A stretch of DNA of 39,907 nucleotides from NCBI GenBank assembly GCA_003135135.1, contig PLDK01000051.1:22002-61908 (forward strand), given 5' to 3'. Position numbers and translations under genes: made by a program. Of the stretch, positions 8,619 to 18,683 are shown piece by piece. The stretch comes from Deltaproteobacteria bacterium. Lineage in GTDB: Bacteria > Desulfobacterota > Binatia > Binatales > Binataceae. Position 1 is the stretch's first letter, and each line of letters opens with the position of its first letter. The notes beneath the pieces are model-generated. The model ran no database searches. It was not told the origin of the DNA and saw only the letters and a list, made by a program, of their open reading frames with translations.

Positions 8619-11600
8619 GACGCTTGAGCCGGAACGGTTTGCGCAACGACATTCCCCGCCCGCCAGCTGGCAAATCGCGCCGCCATGCGGTCGAAGGTCA
8701 GGAAAATCACCGGCGTCGTGTAAAGGGTGAGCACCTGGCTCACGAGCAAGCCGCCGACGATCGCGATACCCAGCGGGCGGCGCAACTCGGAGCCGACTCC
8801 GGTTCCCAACGCGAGCGGCAATGCGCCGAGCAACGCCGCCATCGTGGTCATCATGATCGGCCGGAAGCGCAGCAGGCAGGCCTGGTAAATTGCCTCGCGC
8901 GGCGGCTTGCCTTCCTTGCGCTGAGCTTCGAGGGCGAAATCGATCATCATGATCGCGTTCTTCTTCACGATACCTATCAGCAGGATGATACCGATGAGCG
9001 CGATCACGTTGAGATCTTGACCGCAGATCATCAGAGCCAGGATCGCGCCGACGCCCGCCGAGGGCAGGGTCGAGATAATCGTGATCGGGTGTATGTAACT
9101 TTCATAAAGAATTCCGAGCACGATATACACGGTGACCAGCGCCGCAAGGATTAGCAGCGGCTCGTTCTTCAACGACGCCCGGAACGCCGCGGCGGTACCC
9201 TGGAACGAAGCCTCGATGCTTACGGGCATCCCGATTTCCTCGCGCGCCTGCTCGATGGCGGAGACCGCGTCACCCAGCGAGTAGCCCGATTCGAGATCGA
9301 ACGAGATTGTAACCGCGGGAAACTGGCCCTCATGGTTGACGGCGAGCGGCGCCGAACCCGGTTCGAAGTGGGTGAAGGCGCTCAGCGGCACCTCACCGCC
9401 CCCGCTCGAGCGAATATAGATCTCGTCAAGCGCGTGCGGGCTGCGCTGCAGATCCGGCGCGACTTCGAGCACCACGTGGTACTGGTTCAGCTGTGTGAAA
9501 ATCGTCGACACCTGCCGCTGTCCGAAGGCGTCGTACAAGGTTTGGTCGATTAGATTTGGCGTGATACCCAGGCGCGAAGCCGTCTGCCGATCGATGACGA
9601 CATGCTCCTCCCAGCCCTCGTTCTGCTGGTCGGTCGCAACGTCGCGCAGCGCGGGCAGCGTCTTGAGCTTGGCGACGAGTTTCCCGGTCCACAGATTCAA
9701 TTCGTCGGCGCTCGGATCTTCGAGGCTGTACTGATACTGGGTCCGGCTCACGCGGTCTTCGACGGTCAGGTCCTGCACCGGCTGCAAGTACAGCGTTATC
9801 CCGTTGACGGCCGCCAACTTCGGCGCCAGGCGCCTGATCACCGTGGTGATGTCGACCTTGCGCACATCGAGCGGCTTCAGATTGATCAGTATTCGTCCGC
9901 TGTTGACGGTGATGTTGGTCCCATCGATCCCGACGAACGACGACAGGCTCGCCACCGCCGGGTCCTGCAAAATGACCCGCGCCAAAGCCTGCTGGCCGCG
10001 CACCATCGCGGCGAATGACACATTCTGCGGCGCTTCGGAAACGCCCTGGATAACCCCGGTGTCCTGCACCGGAAAGAAGCCCTTGGCCACGACGATGTAG
10101 AGCACGATCGTCAGGACCAGCGTGGAGATCGCGACGATGAGCGTTCCGAATTCGTGTTCAAGAACCCATTCGAGCGTGCGGCCGTAAAATGCGATGGTGT
10201 CTTCGAACACCTTTTCCGACTTGCGATAGAACCAGGTCTGCTGATCCTTGGGCGTATGCTTGAGCAGCTTCGCGCTCATCATTGGCGTCAGCGTCAGCGA
10301 GACGACCGCGGACATCAGGATCGTCACCGCCAGCGTGACCGCGAACTCGCGGAACAACCGGCCGACGATGTCGCCCATGAACAGCAGCGGAATCAGCACC
10401 GCGATCAGCGAGATGGTCAGCGATAGAATCGTGAAGCCGATCTGCGAGGCGCCTTTGAGCGCGGCCTCCAGCGGCTTGTCGCCTTCCTCAATGAAGCGCG
10501 AGATGTTTTCGATCATCACGATCGCGTCGTCGACGACGAAGCCGGTCGAAATCGTAAGCGCCATCAGCGACAGGTTGTCGAGGCTGTAGCCCAGCAGGTA
10601 CATCACGCCGAGCGTTCCGATCAGCGAGAGCGGAACTGCGATGCTGGGAATGATCGTCGCCGACAGGCTGCGCAGGAACAGAAAGATGACCATCACGACC
10701 AGCGCCACCGTCAGCATCAACTCGAACTGCACGTCCTGTACGGACGCGCGAATCGAGGTGGTGCGATCGGTAAGGATCTCGATCTTCACCGACGAGGGCA
10801 GCGAGGCCTGCAAGCGCGGCATCAGGGCCTTGATGCGGTCCACGACGGCGATGATGTTGGCGCCGGGCTGACGCTGAACGTTGAGGATCACCGCCGGCGT
10901 GAGGTTCATCCACGCCGCCGCCTTGACGTTCTCGGCGTCGTCTATCGCAACTGCAACATCGGAAAGCTTAACCGGCGCGCCGTTGTGATATGAGACGATC
11001 AGCGGCATGTAGTCCTTGGCTTTCAGCAACTGGTCGTTGGCGCCGATCGTGTACGCCTGGTGCTTGCCGTCGAAGTTGCCCTTGGCCTCGTCGACGTTGG
11101 CGTTCGCGATCGCCGTGCGCAGGTCCTCGAGCGTCAATCCATACGACGCAAGCGCGGTCGGATTGGCCTGCACGCGAACCGAAGGTTTCTGGCCGCCGCC
11201 GATGCTCACCAGGCCCACCCCTGGCAGCTGTGAGATCTTCTCGCCCAGACGCGTGTCGGCCAGATCCTCGACCTGGTCCAGCGGCAGTTCCTTCGAGGTC
11301 AGCGCCAGCGTGAGAATGGGCGTGTCGGCCGGATTGGTCTTGCTGTAAACGGGCGGGTTCGGGAGATCCGTCGGCAGGTAAGTCGCGGCCGCGTTGATCG
11401 CCGCCTGCACCTCCTGCTCGGCAACGTCGATGTTCAAGTTGAGGTCGAACTGCAGCGTGATGACCGAGCTGCCGAACGAGCTGTTCGAGGTCATCTGGGT
11501 AAGCCCCGGCACCTCTCCGAATTGCCGCTCGAGCGGCGCCGTTACCGAAGACGCCATCACGTCCGGACTTCCGCCCGGGTAGAAAGTCATGACCTGGATG

Positions 11601-11731
11601 GTCGGATAGTCCACCTGCGGCAGCGCCGACACGGGCAGCTGCTCATAGGCGACGAGGCCGGCCAGCATCAGTCCGACCATCAACAGAGAAGTCGCGACCG
11701 GCCTGAGTATGAACGGGCGCGAAAGATTCAC
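8615..11731 (-). CDS. mdtB: RND efflux inner-membrane transporter, MdtB-like
   Basis: A 1038-residue HAE1-type RND subunit and paralog of the downstream gene. It begins [20 protein letters not shown]. The TM4 Asp pair is again D401/D402, in [17 protein letters not shown]. Its ATG overlaps the stop of the membrane-fusion gene by 4 bases, and its own stop overlaps the next start by 4 bases, so the three are translationally coupled. It would use the proton gradient to export drugs, bile-salt-like or other amphipathic compounds through a TolC-like channel encoded elsewhere. The substrates are inferred from the family only. Confidence 0.93.
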   Translation of the reverse strand: MNLSRPFILRPVATSLLMVGLMLAGLVAYEQLPVSALPQVDYPTIQVMTFYPGGSPDVMASSVTAPLERQFGEVPGLTQMTSNSSFGSSVITLQFDLNLNIDVAEQEVQAAINAAATYLPTDLPNPPVYSKTNPADTPILTLALTSKELPLDQVEDLADTRLGEKISQLPGVGLVSIGGGQKPSVRVQANPTALASYGLTLEDLRTAIANANVDEAKGNFDGKHQAYTIGANDQLLKAKDYMPLIVSYHNGAPVKLSDVAVAIDDAENVKAAAWMNLTPAVILNVQRQPGANIIAVVDRIKALMPRLQASLPSSVKIEILTDRTTSIRASVQDVQFELMLTVALVVMVIFLFLRSLSATIIPSIAVPLSLIGTLGVMYLLGYSLDNLSLMALTISTGFVVDDAIVMIENISRFIEEGDKPLEAALKGASQIGFTILSLTISLIAVLIPLLFMGDIVGRLFREFAVTLAVTILMSAVVSLTLTPMMSAKLLKHTPKDQQTWFYRKSEKVFEDTIAFYGRTLEWVLEHEFGTLIVAISTLVLTIVLYIVVAKGFFPVQDTGVIQGVSEAPQNVSFAAMVRGQQALARVILQDPAVASLSSFVGIDGTNITVNSGRILINLKPLDVRKVDITTVIRRLAPKLAAVNGITLYLQPVQDLTVEDRVSRTQYQYSLEDPSADELNLWTGKLVAKLKTLPALRDVATDQQNEGWEEHVVIDRQTASRLGITPNLIDQTLYDAFGQRQVSTIFTQLNQYHVVLEVAPDLQRSPHALDEIYIRSSGGGEVPLSAFTHFEPGSAPLAVNHEGQFPAVTISFDLESGYSLGDAVSAIEQAREEIGMPVSIEASFQGTAAAFRASLKNEPLLILAALVTVYIVLGILYESYIHPITIISTLPSAGVGAILALMICGQDLNVIALIGIILLIGIVKKNAIMMIDFALEAQRKEGKPPREAIYQACLLRFRPIMMTTMAALLGALPLALGTGVGSELRRPLGIAIVGGLLVSQVLTLYTTPVIFLTFDRMAARFASWRAGNVVAQTVPAQAS

Positions 11732-12969
11732 GGAGTGGCGCTCCCGGGCGGGATAGCCGCCGTCTGCACACTCACGTGCGACCCTTGCTGCAGCTTGTCC
11801 ACGCCGTCGGTGACGACCAGGTCGCCGGCCGCAAGTCCCTTGTCTATGGCGATCACGTCGCCCTGGGTTGCGCCCACGGTCACACTGCGCATCTCGACGG
11901 TCTGGTCAGGCTTGACGACATATACAAACGAACCCTGCTGGCTGCGCTGGAGACCGGCCGCCGGGATCAGAATCGCGTTGTGGATGGTACTGACGAGCAG
12001 CTTCGCATTGACGAATTGATTTGGAAACAACACGTTGTCCTCATTGGGAAAGGACGCCTTGAGCTTGATCGTGCCGGTGGTCTGATCGATCTGGTTGTCG
12101 GTAGTGAGCAGCTTTCCAGCCGCGAGTTGGTGCTTGAAGTCACGATCGTAAGCCCCGACCGGCAACTGGGGGTCAGCCTTCATCGCGGTCTCGAGGCTCG
12201 GCAAATCGTCCTCGGGAATACTGAAATCAACCGCGATCGGCTGCAGCTGCGTGATCACCGCCAGACCGGTCGTGTCGGTCGCATGAATGATATTGCCCAC
12301 GTCCACCAACCGCAGCCCGACCCGGCCCGTGATCGGCGACGTGATGCGGCTGTAGGTCAGCTGAAGCTTGGCGTTATCCACGGCGCCCTTATCGCTCTCG
12401 ATCGAACCTGCGTACTGTCCGACCGCCGTTTCCTGGTTGTCGAGATCCTGACGCGCGAGGGCATTTTGCTTGAACAGTTCCTGGTCGCGCGCGAATGTAA
12501 CCTTGGCGTTTTGGAGCGACGCCACATCCTTCGCGAGCGTGCCCTCGGCCTGCTCGAGCTGCACCTGGTACGGACGCGGATCGATCTCAGCCAGCAGATC
12601 GCCGGCCTTTACTATTTGCCCCTCGGTAAAGTTTACCTTGTCGAGCGCGCCATCCACCCGGCTTTTGATGGTGACCGTGTTGTATGCCGTCACTGTTCCG
12701 ATCGCGGATATGTACTGGTTCAAATCGCCGACCTTCGCTGGCACCGCCGCCACCGGAACGATCGTGTGCGATACGCCTGGAGGCGCCTGTGTGGAAGAAT
12801 CAGGGCCGCTGCGGCCAATAAAAAGGTAAAGGCCAATTACCGCGACGGCCAAAACGACCAGCCACAGCCGCCATCGTTGCATAGCTTTGTCGAGCCAAGT
12901 GCGCACTTCAGCATCCTGTATGAATCGAGAGGCGTTAGGTTTTCCGGTCGCGGGGGCGTCTGAATCCAT
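11728..12969 (-). CDS. mdtA: RND periplasmic adaptor (membrane fusion protein), MdtA-like
   Basis: A 413-residue adaptor linking the RND pump to an outer-membrane channel. A cytoplasmic N-terminus and one TM anchor (about residues 34-52, [17 protein letters not shown]) are followed by the barrel-sandwich (lipoyl) half [17 protein letters not shown]. The coiled-coil hairpin and the second lipoyl half [14 protein letters not shown] come next, then beta-barrel and membrane-proximal domains. The ATG at 12969 is chosen because GGAG lies 6 bases upstream; ATG 12972 and a far-upstream start at 13011 are alternatives. It is first in the operon and divergent from a TetR gene across a 147-bp promoter region. 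Confidence 0.92.
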   Translation of the reverse strand: MDSDAPATGKPNASRFIQDAEVRTWLDKAMQRWRLWLVVLAVAVIGLYLFIGRSGPDSSTQAPPGVSHTIVPVAAVPAKVGDLNQYISAIGTVTAYNTVTIKSRVDGALDKVNFTEGQIVKAGDLLAEIDPRPYQVQLEQAEGTLAKDVASLQNAKVTFARDQELFKQNALARQDLDNQETAVGQYAGSIESDKGAVDNAKLQLTYSRITSPITGRVGLRLVDVGNIIHATDTTGLAVITQLQPIAVDFSIPEDDLPSLETAMKADPQLPVGAYDRDFKHQLAAGKLLTTDNQIDQTTGTIKLKASFPNEDNVLFPNQFVNAKLLVSTIHNAILIPAAGLQRSQQGSFVYVVKPDQTVEMRSVTVGATQGDVIAIDKGLAAGDLVVTDGVDKLQQGSHVSVQTAAIPPGSATP

Positions 12970-13034
12970 CATGTTCTCCGTGGCACTCGTTTCCAAGCAG
13001 CCAAATACCAATCCGGCGTCTATTGTTGCAATTT

Positions 13035-13050
13035 TGGACCCGCCAGTCCA
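13035..13050. promoter_or_regulatory. Candidate TetR operator
   Basis: TGGAC-CCGCCA-GTCCA is a perfect 5-bp inverted repeat with a 6-base spacer, flanked by AT-rich sequence. It lies midway in the gap between the divergent mdtA-like and tetR genes. Size and placement fit a TetR-family operator that represses the efflux operon and possibly autoregulates. Confidence 0.5.
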
Positions 13051-13116
13051 TATTTCATTTGAGGGTACTCAGCGCATCTACGAACGTACGAATTCTATGA
13101 TTGCAGGTTTCCAATC

Positions 13117-13746
13117 GTGAGCGCCAAGCGCCAACCGGTTTCGCCGCCGATTCGCCGCAAAGAAGGCCGTGGCAGGCCGTCCACGCCGTTCATCCGCGAG
13201 AGAATCCTCCTGAGTGCCGCGGAACTCTTTGCCGAAAGTGAATTCGACGTGGTCCTGATCGACGAGGTCGCTGCTCACGCCGGAGTTGGCAAGGGCAGCG
13301 TTTACCGTCAATTCAAATCGAAAGAGGAGCTCTACGCGGCCGCGGTAATCAACGGGTTCACCGAACTGCGGCGCGAAATTCGCTCGGCGCTGGCCGGATG
13401 CACGTCGATGCGCGAGCAAATCGCGACGATCGTGGGTCATTCTCTGAGATTCTTCTGGAGCCGCCGCCAGTTCTTCGCCCTGCTGCGCGATCCCAAGGCG
13501 TTGCGCCCCTCGCAGGAGCGCCAGTATCAAGCTCAGCGCAGTGACTTGTCGCGATTGATCAGCGCAGTCCTCGACGACGGCGTCAAGCGCGGTGCGATAA
13601 GGCCGGGTATCGACACTCGAATCGCGGCCGAATCGCTGCTGGGCATGATGCGCGGGATCAACCGCTACGGTCGCGAGTACACGACGCCCGAGCGCGCGGT
13701 CGAGATCGTCACGTCGATCTTCCTCGACGGATGCGCCGCGCGATAA
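13117..13746 (+). CDS. TetR/AcrR family transcriptional regulator
   Basis: A 209-residue repressor. A basic N-terminal tail (KRQPVSPPIRRKEGRGRPS) precedes the helix-turn-helix at about residues 48-67 (IDEVAAHAGVGKGSVYRQFK), which is a textbook TetR signature. The rest is the all-helical ligand-binding domain, whose ligand cannot be predicted. The start is a GTG at 13117. It is divergent from the mdtABC-type operon, the usual arrangement for a local repressor of an RND pump; that target is inferred from position and the palindrome at 13035-13050. Confidence 0.92.
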   Translation: MSAKRQPVSPPIRRKEGRGRPSTPFIRERILLSAAELFAESEFDVVLIDEVAAHAGVGKGSVYRQFKSKEELYAAAVINGFTELRREIRSALAGCTSMREQIATIVGHSLRFFWSRRQFFALLRDPKALRPSQERQYQAQRSDLSRLISAVLDDGVKRGAIRPGIDTRIAAESLLGMMRGINRYGREYTTPERAVEIVTSIFLDGCAAR

Positions 13747-13870
13747 GCTTGCACCAATTCGAAATTCGAAGCCGGCCCCGCTGGCGACGAATCGACATCG
13801 AAAGTCTGGCCATCGATCACGCCCGCGTCGTATTTTGCCATTCGCCACTCATCTCGCGTAGGCTTTCGTC

Positions 13871-15286
13871 ATGGAAAAGGCATCGATCCGAACTCACGTC
13901 GAGCGGCTTTGGGATGAATCCATCATCGCCGAACTGACCGAGTACATTCGTATCCCCAACAAGTCGGTCGCGTTCGATCGCGACTGGAAAGCGCACGGGC
14001 ACATGGACCGCGTCGTCGCGCGCTTCGAGGATTGGGCCCGCCGCCAGCCGATCCGCGCCATGAAGTTGGAGGTCGTGCGGCTCGAGGGGCGCACCCCGCT
14101 GCTGTTCATCGAAATCCCCGGCGACTCGAAGGATTGCGTGCTGCTCTATGGGCACATGGACAAGCAGCCCGAGATGTCGGGATGGCGCGAAGGGCTGGGC
14201 CCGTGGCAGCCGGTGCTCGACGGCGAGCGTTTGTACGGCCGCGGCAGCGCCGATGACGGGTACGCGATGTTTGCGTGCCTGGGCGCGATCGGCGCGCTGC
14301 AGGCGAACTCGATTCGACACGCGCGATGCGTGGTGATCATCGAGGCTTGCGAAGAAAGCGGCAGCTTCGATCTCCCGCATTACATCGAGCATCTGGCGCC
14401 CCGCATCGGCCAGCCGAGCCTGTGCATCGCGTTGGACTCGGGATGCGGCAACTACGATCAACTTTGGCTGACTACCTCGCTGCGCGGCCTGGTCGGCGGG
14501 AAACTCCAGGTCGACGTGCTCACCGAGGGCGTGCATTCGGGCGACGCTGGCGGAGTCGTGCCCGACAGCTTCCGCATCGTGCGCCAGTTGTTAAGCCGCG
14601 TCGAGGATGAAGCGACGGGCAAGGTGCTCGGCGCGGAATTTTACGCGTCGATCCCCGAGGCGCGCCTCAAGCAGGCGGCCGCCACGGCCGTGGTGCTCGG
14701 CGACGACATCCGCGCGAAGTTTCCGTTCGTCGAGCGCGCGCGTCCGGTAAGCAACGATACGACGGAGCTAATCCTCAACCGCGCGTGGCGGCCCGCTCTC
14801 TCGATCATCGGCGCGGACGGGATGCCGCCGACCGGCAACGCCGGCAACGTGCTGCGCGCGGGCACGGCGGTGAGTTTGTCGCTCAGACTGCCGCCGACGG
14901 TGGATGCAACGATCGCGTCGCAGAAGCTGAAAACCATTTTGGAGAAAGATCCGCCGTACGGATGCAAAGTGAGTTTCCAAGCGAACTGGGGCGCCAGCGG
15001 ATGGAATGCGCCCGCGCTATCATCGTGGCTCGAGCGCAGCCTCGAGGCGGCTTCGAATGACTACTTCGGCAATCCGGTTGCCTACATGGGCGAAGGCGGC
15101 ACCATTCCATTCATGGGGATGTTGGGCGAGCGATTTCCACAGGCGCAATTTATGATCACCGGGGTGCTGGGACCTCACGCCAATGCCCACGGGCCCAACG
15201 AGTTTCTCCACATCCCGACCGCGAAGAAGCTGACTTGCTGCGTGGCGAAAGTGATCGCCGATCACTTCGCCCGGATTGCGGCCTGA
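13871..15286 (+). CDS. M20 family metallopeptidase (dipeptidase-like)
   Basis: A 471-residue zinc peptidase of the carnosinase/CNDP-type M20 subfamily. Metal ligands and catalytic residues are visible in order: H95 and D97 in YGHMDKQP, D128 in GRGSADDG, the catalytic Glu pair E161/E162 in EACEESGS, D189 in ALDSG and H440 in AHGPNEF. The insertion between the Glu pair and the last His is the dimerisation (lid) domain. No signal peptide is seen, so a cytosolic role in dipeptide turnover is likely. It sits 124 bp after tetR and is followed by a strong hairpin at 15300-15326. Confidence 0.9.
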   Translation: MEKASIRTHVERLWDESIIAELTEYIRIPNKSVAFDRDWKAHGHMDRVVARFEDWARRQPIRAMKLEVVRLEGRTPLLFIEIPGDSKDCVLLYGHMDKQPEMSGWREGLGPWQPVLDGERLYGRGSADDGYAMFACLGAIGALQANSIRHARCVVIIEACEESGSFDLPHYIEHLAPRIGQPSLCIALDSGCGNYDQLWLTTSLRGLVGGKLQVDVLTEGVHSGDAGGVVPDSFRIVRQLLSRVEDEATGKVLGAEFYASIPEARLKQAAATAVVLGDDIRAKFPFVERARPVSNDTTELILNRAWRPALSIIGADGMPPTGNAGNVLRAGTAVSLSLRLPPTVDATIASQKLKTILEKDPPYGCKVSFQANWGASGWNAPALSSWLERSLEAASNDYFGNPVAYMGEGGTIPFMGMLGERFPQAQFMITGVLGPHANAHGPNEFLHIPTAKKLTCCVAKVIADHFARIAA

Positions 15287-15299
15287 GACGGAGGAAGAA

Positions 15300-15326
15300 G
15301 CGGGCTGCTCGCGCGAGCCAGCCCGC
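15300..15326 (+). terminator. Strong hairpin after the M20 peptidase gene
   Basis: GCGGGCT (15300-15306) pairs with AGCCCGC (15320-15326), enclosing the self-complementary GCTCGCGCGAGC. It starts 14 bases after the M20 stop. There is no T-tract, so it may protect the mRNA 3' end or attenuate readthrough rather than act as a classic intrinsic terminator. Confidence 0.45.
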
Positions 15327-15412
15327 GACACCGACGATCCACCGTCGCGGCGGTTGCACGCCGGGCCGAAAGGCGAGCATGTTTGGAGCCATCAGACCGG
15401 ATGGAGACCGCC

Positions 15413-16756
15413 ATGACGACAATGTCCCTGCCGAACTCGCCGCTTTCGCTTTGGCTCGATACTTACGGGCCGTACACGCCCGAGCCGCCGCTCAAGGGTG
15501 AAATCAATGCCGATGTAGCGATCATCGGCGGTGGTTTCACCGGCCTCGCCACCGCGCGCGAAATCAGGCGCGCTGACCCGGCGCTGAAGGTCGCGGTGCT
15601 CGAAGCCAAGACCGTTGGCTACGGCGCGAGCGGCCGCAACGGCTCGTTTGCGATGACGGTGGTCGGGCTTGGACTGGGCGTGACCGCGATGGTGCGCGGC
15701 AAGCAATTCCTCAAGGAAGCGCATGCCTACATGGAGCAGGCGGTTGATAACCTGGACCGGCTAATCCTCGATGAAAAGCTCGAATGCAGCCGTATTCGCC
15801 CCGGCTTTCTGCGCGTCGCTACGGCGCCGGGCTACATTCGCCGTCTCCAGCACGACGTCGAGCTCATGAAGTCGCTGGGCTTCAGCGGGATTGATTGGAT
15901 CGGGCGTGACGAAGTGCGCCGCCGGGTCAATTCGGAACGCTATCTGGGCGCGATGTGGGAACCGCGCCTGGTGCTGGTGAATCCGGCGCAACTGGTGCGC
16001 GAGGACAAGCGGATCGCGCTTAAAGCGGGCGCGTCGGTTTACGAAGAGACCCCGGTGCTCGAGATCACCTCGCGGCCCAATTTCAGGCTCAGAACTCCGG
16101 GCGGAGCAGTTAACGCCGCCAAGCTGGTGTTCGCGACCAACGCCTACTCGCACCTCTTTCCCGAACTCAAGCGCAAGCAAGTGCCCGCCTTCACCTACAT
16201 GATCGCAACTGAGCCGCTGAGCGCCAAGCAGCTCGAGCCGATCGGATGGAGCGGGTTCGAGGGAATCGAGGACGCGCGCAATCTCATCCACTATTATCGG
16301 CTGACGCCCGACCGCCGCCTGGTGATGGGCGGTGGTCCGGTTGGACTGACCTGGGCGAACAGCCTCGAAGCCGATCGCTCCGAGTCCGCGTGGCGCCATC
16401 TCGAGGAGCACATCGCCTTCCTCTTCCCGTCGCTGCGCGGCGTTCGGATCACCCATCGATGGGGCGGACCGTTTTCGGTCACGCTCAATCTTACCCCCGC
16501 AGTCGGCTACCTGGGCGACCATCGCGCAGTTTACGCACTCGGCTGTATCGGCCACGGGGTCTCGATGAGTCACCTGAACGCGCAGGTGCTGCGCGACCTG
16601 GTGCTCGAGCGCAAGAGCGACCTGCAGTGCCCGTTCGTCAATCGAAAAGTGATTCCGTGGCCGCCCGAACCGATCCGGATGGCGATCGCCGGCGCCCTCG
16701 TGACCTACCTGAGAACCGAGGACTGGGCTTACGAGCGGCGCATGGGCAGCGCCTGA
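15413..16756 (+). CDS. FAD-dependent oxidoreductase (DAO family, OrdL/PuuB-like)
   Basis: A 447-residue flavoprotein of the D-amino-acid-oxidase family. The dinucleotide-binding motif is [17 protein letters not shown] (residues 34-50), followed by the ribose-contacting Glu in [18 protein letters not shown]. The [11 protein letters not shown] stretch resembles gamma-glutamylputrescine oxidase and other OrdL-like amine oxidases. [16 protein letters not shown] near the end is the C-terminal FAD-contact region. It probably oxidises an amine or N-methyl amino acid; the substrate is unknown. The ATG at 15413 has GGAG six bases upstream and is preferred over in-frame starts at 15401 and further upstream. 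Confidence 0.88.
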   Translation: MTTMSLPNSPLSLWLDTYGPYTPEPPLKGEINADVAIIGGGFTGLATAREIRRADPALKVAVLEAKTVGYGASGRNGSFAMTVVGLGLGVTAMVRGKQFLKEAHAYMEQAVDNLDRLILDEKLECSRIRPGFLRVATAPGYIRRLQHDVELMKSLGFSGIDWIGRDEVRRRVNSERYLGAMWEPRLVLVNPAQLVREDKRIALKAGASVYEETPVLEITSRPNFRLRTPGGAVNAAKLVFATNAYSHLFPELKRKQVPAFTYMIATEPLSAKQLEPIGWSGFEGIEDARNLIHYYRLTPDRRLVMGGGPVGLTWANSLEADRSESAWRHLEEHIAFLFPSLRGVRITHRWGGPFSVTLNLTPAVGYLGDHRAVYALGCIGHGVSMSHLNAQVLRDLVLERKSDLQCPFVNRKVIPWPPEPIRMAIAGALVTYLRTEDWAYERRMGSA

Positions 16757-16908
16757 CAGACACCCGATCCCGGCATCGACGCCAGCCGAAGCGGCCCAGC
16801 TCCACTGAGCCGGCTTAGGATGGACATCGCGTTCACTGTGAATGCCTATGGGGTCTCAATGACTACGCATAGCTTCGTGGCGGCCGGCTGTATCTGGAGG
16901 GGCACGAG

Positions 16909-17361
16909 ATGAGAAAAGTGATCATCGTCGCGGCGATCGTGATCGGCGTATGTGTGACTTACGTCCTCGCACATCTGGCCCTAATCGAAGTTGGCCGAGA
17001 GGTCGTTGTCGTTTACGAGCCAACTCCGACAGGAGTGGTGCACAAGGCGCGGCTCTGGATCGTCGACGACGGACGGTATTCGTGGATTCACCCCGGCAAC
17101 GCCAACGCCCAGTGGTGGATCCGAAATATGGACGCGCACCCGATCGTCGAGATCGAGCGCGGCGGCGAAATACGGCGATACCGCGCGTCAGCTGATCCCG
17201 AGGCGCACGCGAAGGTCCATCGGCTGCTGCGGGAGAAATACGGCGTCGCCGACAGGTGGGTGCGTTTCCTGGAAGGCAGCGATACTCAGCGCGGCCTTCT
17301 CAACCGCGAAAAGTGCAAAACGGTCCCCATTCGGCTCGAACCCGTAGCGGCTGCGCCGTAG
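16909..17361 (+). CDS. Membrane-anchored F420/deazaflavin-type nitroreductase-like protein
   Basis: A 150-residue protein with one N-terminal TM segment (about residues 4-26) and then a small split beta-barrel domain. The segments KARLWIVDDGRYSWIHPG, NAQWWIRNMDAHP and VEIERGGEIRRYRA follow the DUF385/deazaflavin-dependent nitroreductase pattern. The canonical TTGRKSG phosphate-binding loop is degraded here (TPTGVVHK), so cofactor binding is uncertain. GGAGGGG about 8 bases before the ATG is a strong ribosome site. The 152-bp gap before it holds nothing I recognise. It is convergent with the acyl-ligase cassette. Confidence 0.65.
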   Translation: MRKVIIVAAIVIGVCVTYVLAHLALIEVGREVVVVYEPTPTGVVHKARLWIVDDGRYSWIHPGNANAQWWIRNMDAHPIVEIERGGEIRRYRASADPEAHAKVHRLLREKYGVADRWVRFLEGSDTQRGLLNREKCKTVPIRLEPVAAAP

Positions 17362-17390
17362 GAGCGATCCTGCCTCGAAGCCGTGGCGGA

Positions 17391-18275
17391 TCAGCTTGCG
17401 AGCGCGTCCTTGTACAGCGGCGACGACGCTTTCATGAAGCGCAGCAGCATCCTCATCTCGGCGATACGCTTGCCGGCCGCTTCATTCAGCGCGGTCTCGA
17501 ACCACATGAATTCGGTCTTGGGGCTCTGACCCAGCGCCACAATGCTCCCGCTAAGGCGGTATGGACGTTCGACCAGGACCGGGCCGTTGATGTTGCGCAG
17601 TTCGATCGCGCCGAACAGGCCCACTGCCTGGCCGAGTTTGCCGTGCAGAGTCGCGATCGATTGCGTGTAGAGAAGATGCACCATCGCCGCCGGAGTAGCG
17701 ATTGCACCGCCCCATGGCGAGGGCTTGGTGTACCATTCCAGCGGGTCGGTGATGACGTTCATCCGTTCGGTCATCACATCTTTGGTCAGAAATGCGTCGC
17801 ATTCCTCAAAACGATCGCCGGTTTTAAGCGAGCCCAGTATCCGCAACTGACCCGCGTCGAATCGATCGAGCGGACGGCGCAGCAACGCGGTCGGCTCTTC
17901 GGGACGTCCGACCGACGCGGTGCCTTCCGCTACGCGCATGCCGTCATCGCGCTCGATCCAGGTATCGACCTGCGCGTCGGCCGCATCGTGGGGCGGTTCT
18001 TTGAGGAACGCGCGGACCGCTTCGCGGTCGGTAGTCGCGTTCAGGAAGTACATCGAGATAGTGCCGCGTTCAAACCATCGCTGGCCGAAGGCTTTCAGCA
18101 GGAGCGGCGGAAACAGTTCCAGGTGGATCGATCCGGCGACGGTGCCACCGCGAAAACCGAGCTTGGTCGCCATCGCGTCATCATGGATGCTCCCCGAAAC
18201 ATTGCGGGCGTTATTCACGGATCGGCGCAGCGGGCCGACGAACACATGGTCGCGCAGCTCGATTTCTGCATTCAT
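17391..18275 (-). CDS. Hotdog-fold (MaoC-like) hypothetical protein
   Basis: A 294-residue protein, long enough for two hotdog domains. GFRGGTVAGSIHLELFPPLL (about residues 40-59) resembles the hydratase/dehydratase motif region of MaoC-like double-hotdog enzymes, and the second half has the short strands expected of a partner domain. A catalytic Asp/His pair is not confirmed. The ATG at 18275 has GAGGA 7 bases upstream. It is the last gene of the minus-strand cassette, 148 bp after the acyl carrier protein, so it may share that transcript or have its own promoter. A role as dehydratase or thioesterase on ACP- or CoA-bound acyl groups is inference. Confidence 0.62.
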   Translation of the reverse strand: MNAEIELRDHVFVGPLRRSVNNARNVSGSIHDDAMATKLGFRGGTVAGSIHLELFPPLLLKAFGQRWFERGTISMYFLNATTDREAVRAFLKEPPHDAADAQVDTWIERDDGMRVAEGTASVGRPEEPTALLRRPLDRFDAGQLRILGSLKTGDRFEECDAFLTKDVMTERMNVITDPLEWYTKPSPWGGAIATPAAMVHLLYTQSIATLHGKLGQAVGLFGAIELRNINGPVLVERPYRLSGSIVALGQSPKTEFMWFETALNEAAGKRIAEMRMLLRFMKASSPLYKDALAS

Positions 18276-18423
18276 AGGATAGTCCTCGAGGTAAACTCAA
18301 GCAGGTCGCACGGCGACGGGCAAACTACTCGAACCTGGAGTGTGAGGGCGTCTCCCGTTCCATTTGTTCCAGTACTAGCTTCGGCGCGTGCGCTTGCCGG
18401 CCGCACCTTCACGAATCCGCGAT

Positions 18424-18678
18424 TCAGCCCGAGCGCGATTGTGCGCGCTTGATCAGGCGCGACAGGGCACGCACGCTCTCGAAATTCTCGGGGATCACTT
18501 CCTCGTCGCGAATCTCGATGCCGAAGGTCTCCTCGCAAAATGCCACCGTCCTGATGACGCCCATCGAGTCGAGCAGGCCGCGCTGGAACAGCGAGTCGCC
18601 GGTTTTCAGCTCGCGGATTTTCCTCGCAGTGGGAAGCTGGAGCAGAAACTCGCGGATGGCGCCTTCGATGCTCTTCAT
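18424..18678 (-). CDS. Acyl carrier protein
   Basis: An 84-residue carrier protein. The phosphopantetheine attachment serine is S38 in LLDSMGV, with the usual helix II sequence after it (FCEETFGIEIRDEEVIPENF). The acidic character and length fit a stand-alone ACP. It starts 5 bases after the stop of the AMP-forming ligase, the arrangement expected of a ligase that loads an acid onto this carrier. It resembles the ACP found in exosortase-A-linked gene sets more than a fatty-acid-synthesis ACP, since no fab genes adjoin it. Confidence 0.88.
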   Translation of the reverse strand: MKSIEGAIREFLLQLPTARKIRELKTGDSLFQRGLLDSMGVIRTVAFCEETFGIEIRDEEVIPENFESVRALSRLIKRAQSRSG

Positions 18679-18683
18679 CGGAG

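Noticed and set aside
11776-12963. 395-codon plus-strand open frame
   Set aside because: Antisense shadow of the adaptor gene, which has clear domains on the minus strand.
17256-18452. 398-codon plus-strand open frame
   Set aside because: Antisense to the hotdog gene and overlapping the end of the F420-type gene; no recognisable motif.
18272-18538. Minus-strand frame filling the 148-bp ACP-to-hotdog gap
   Set aside because: Its N-terminal half overlaps the ACP gene in another frame and it has no ribosome site. The C-terminal part looks faintly protein-like, so a decayed fragment cannot be excluded.
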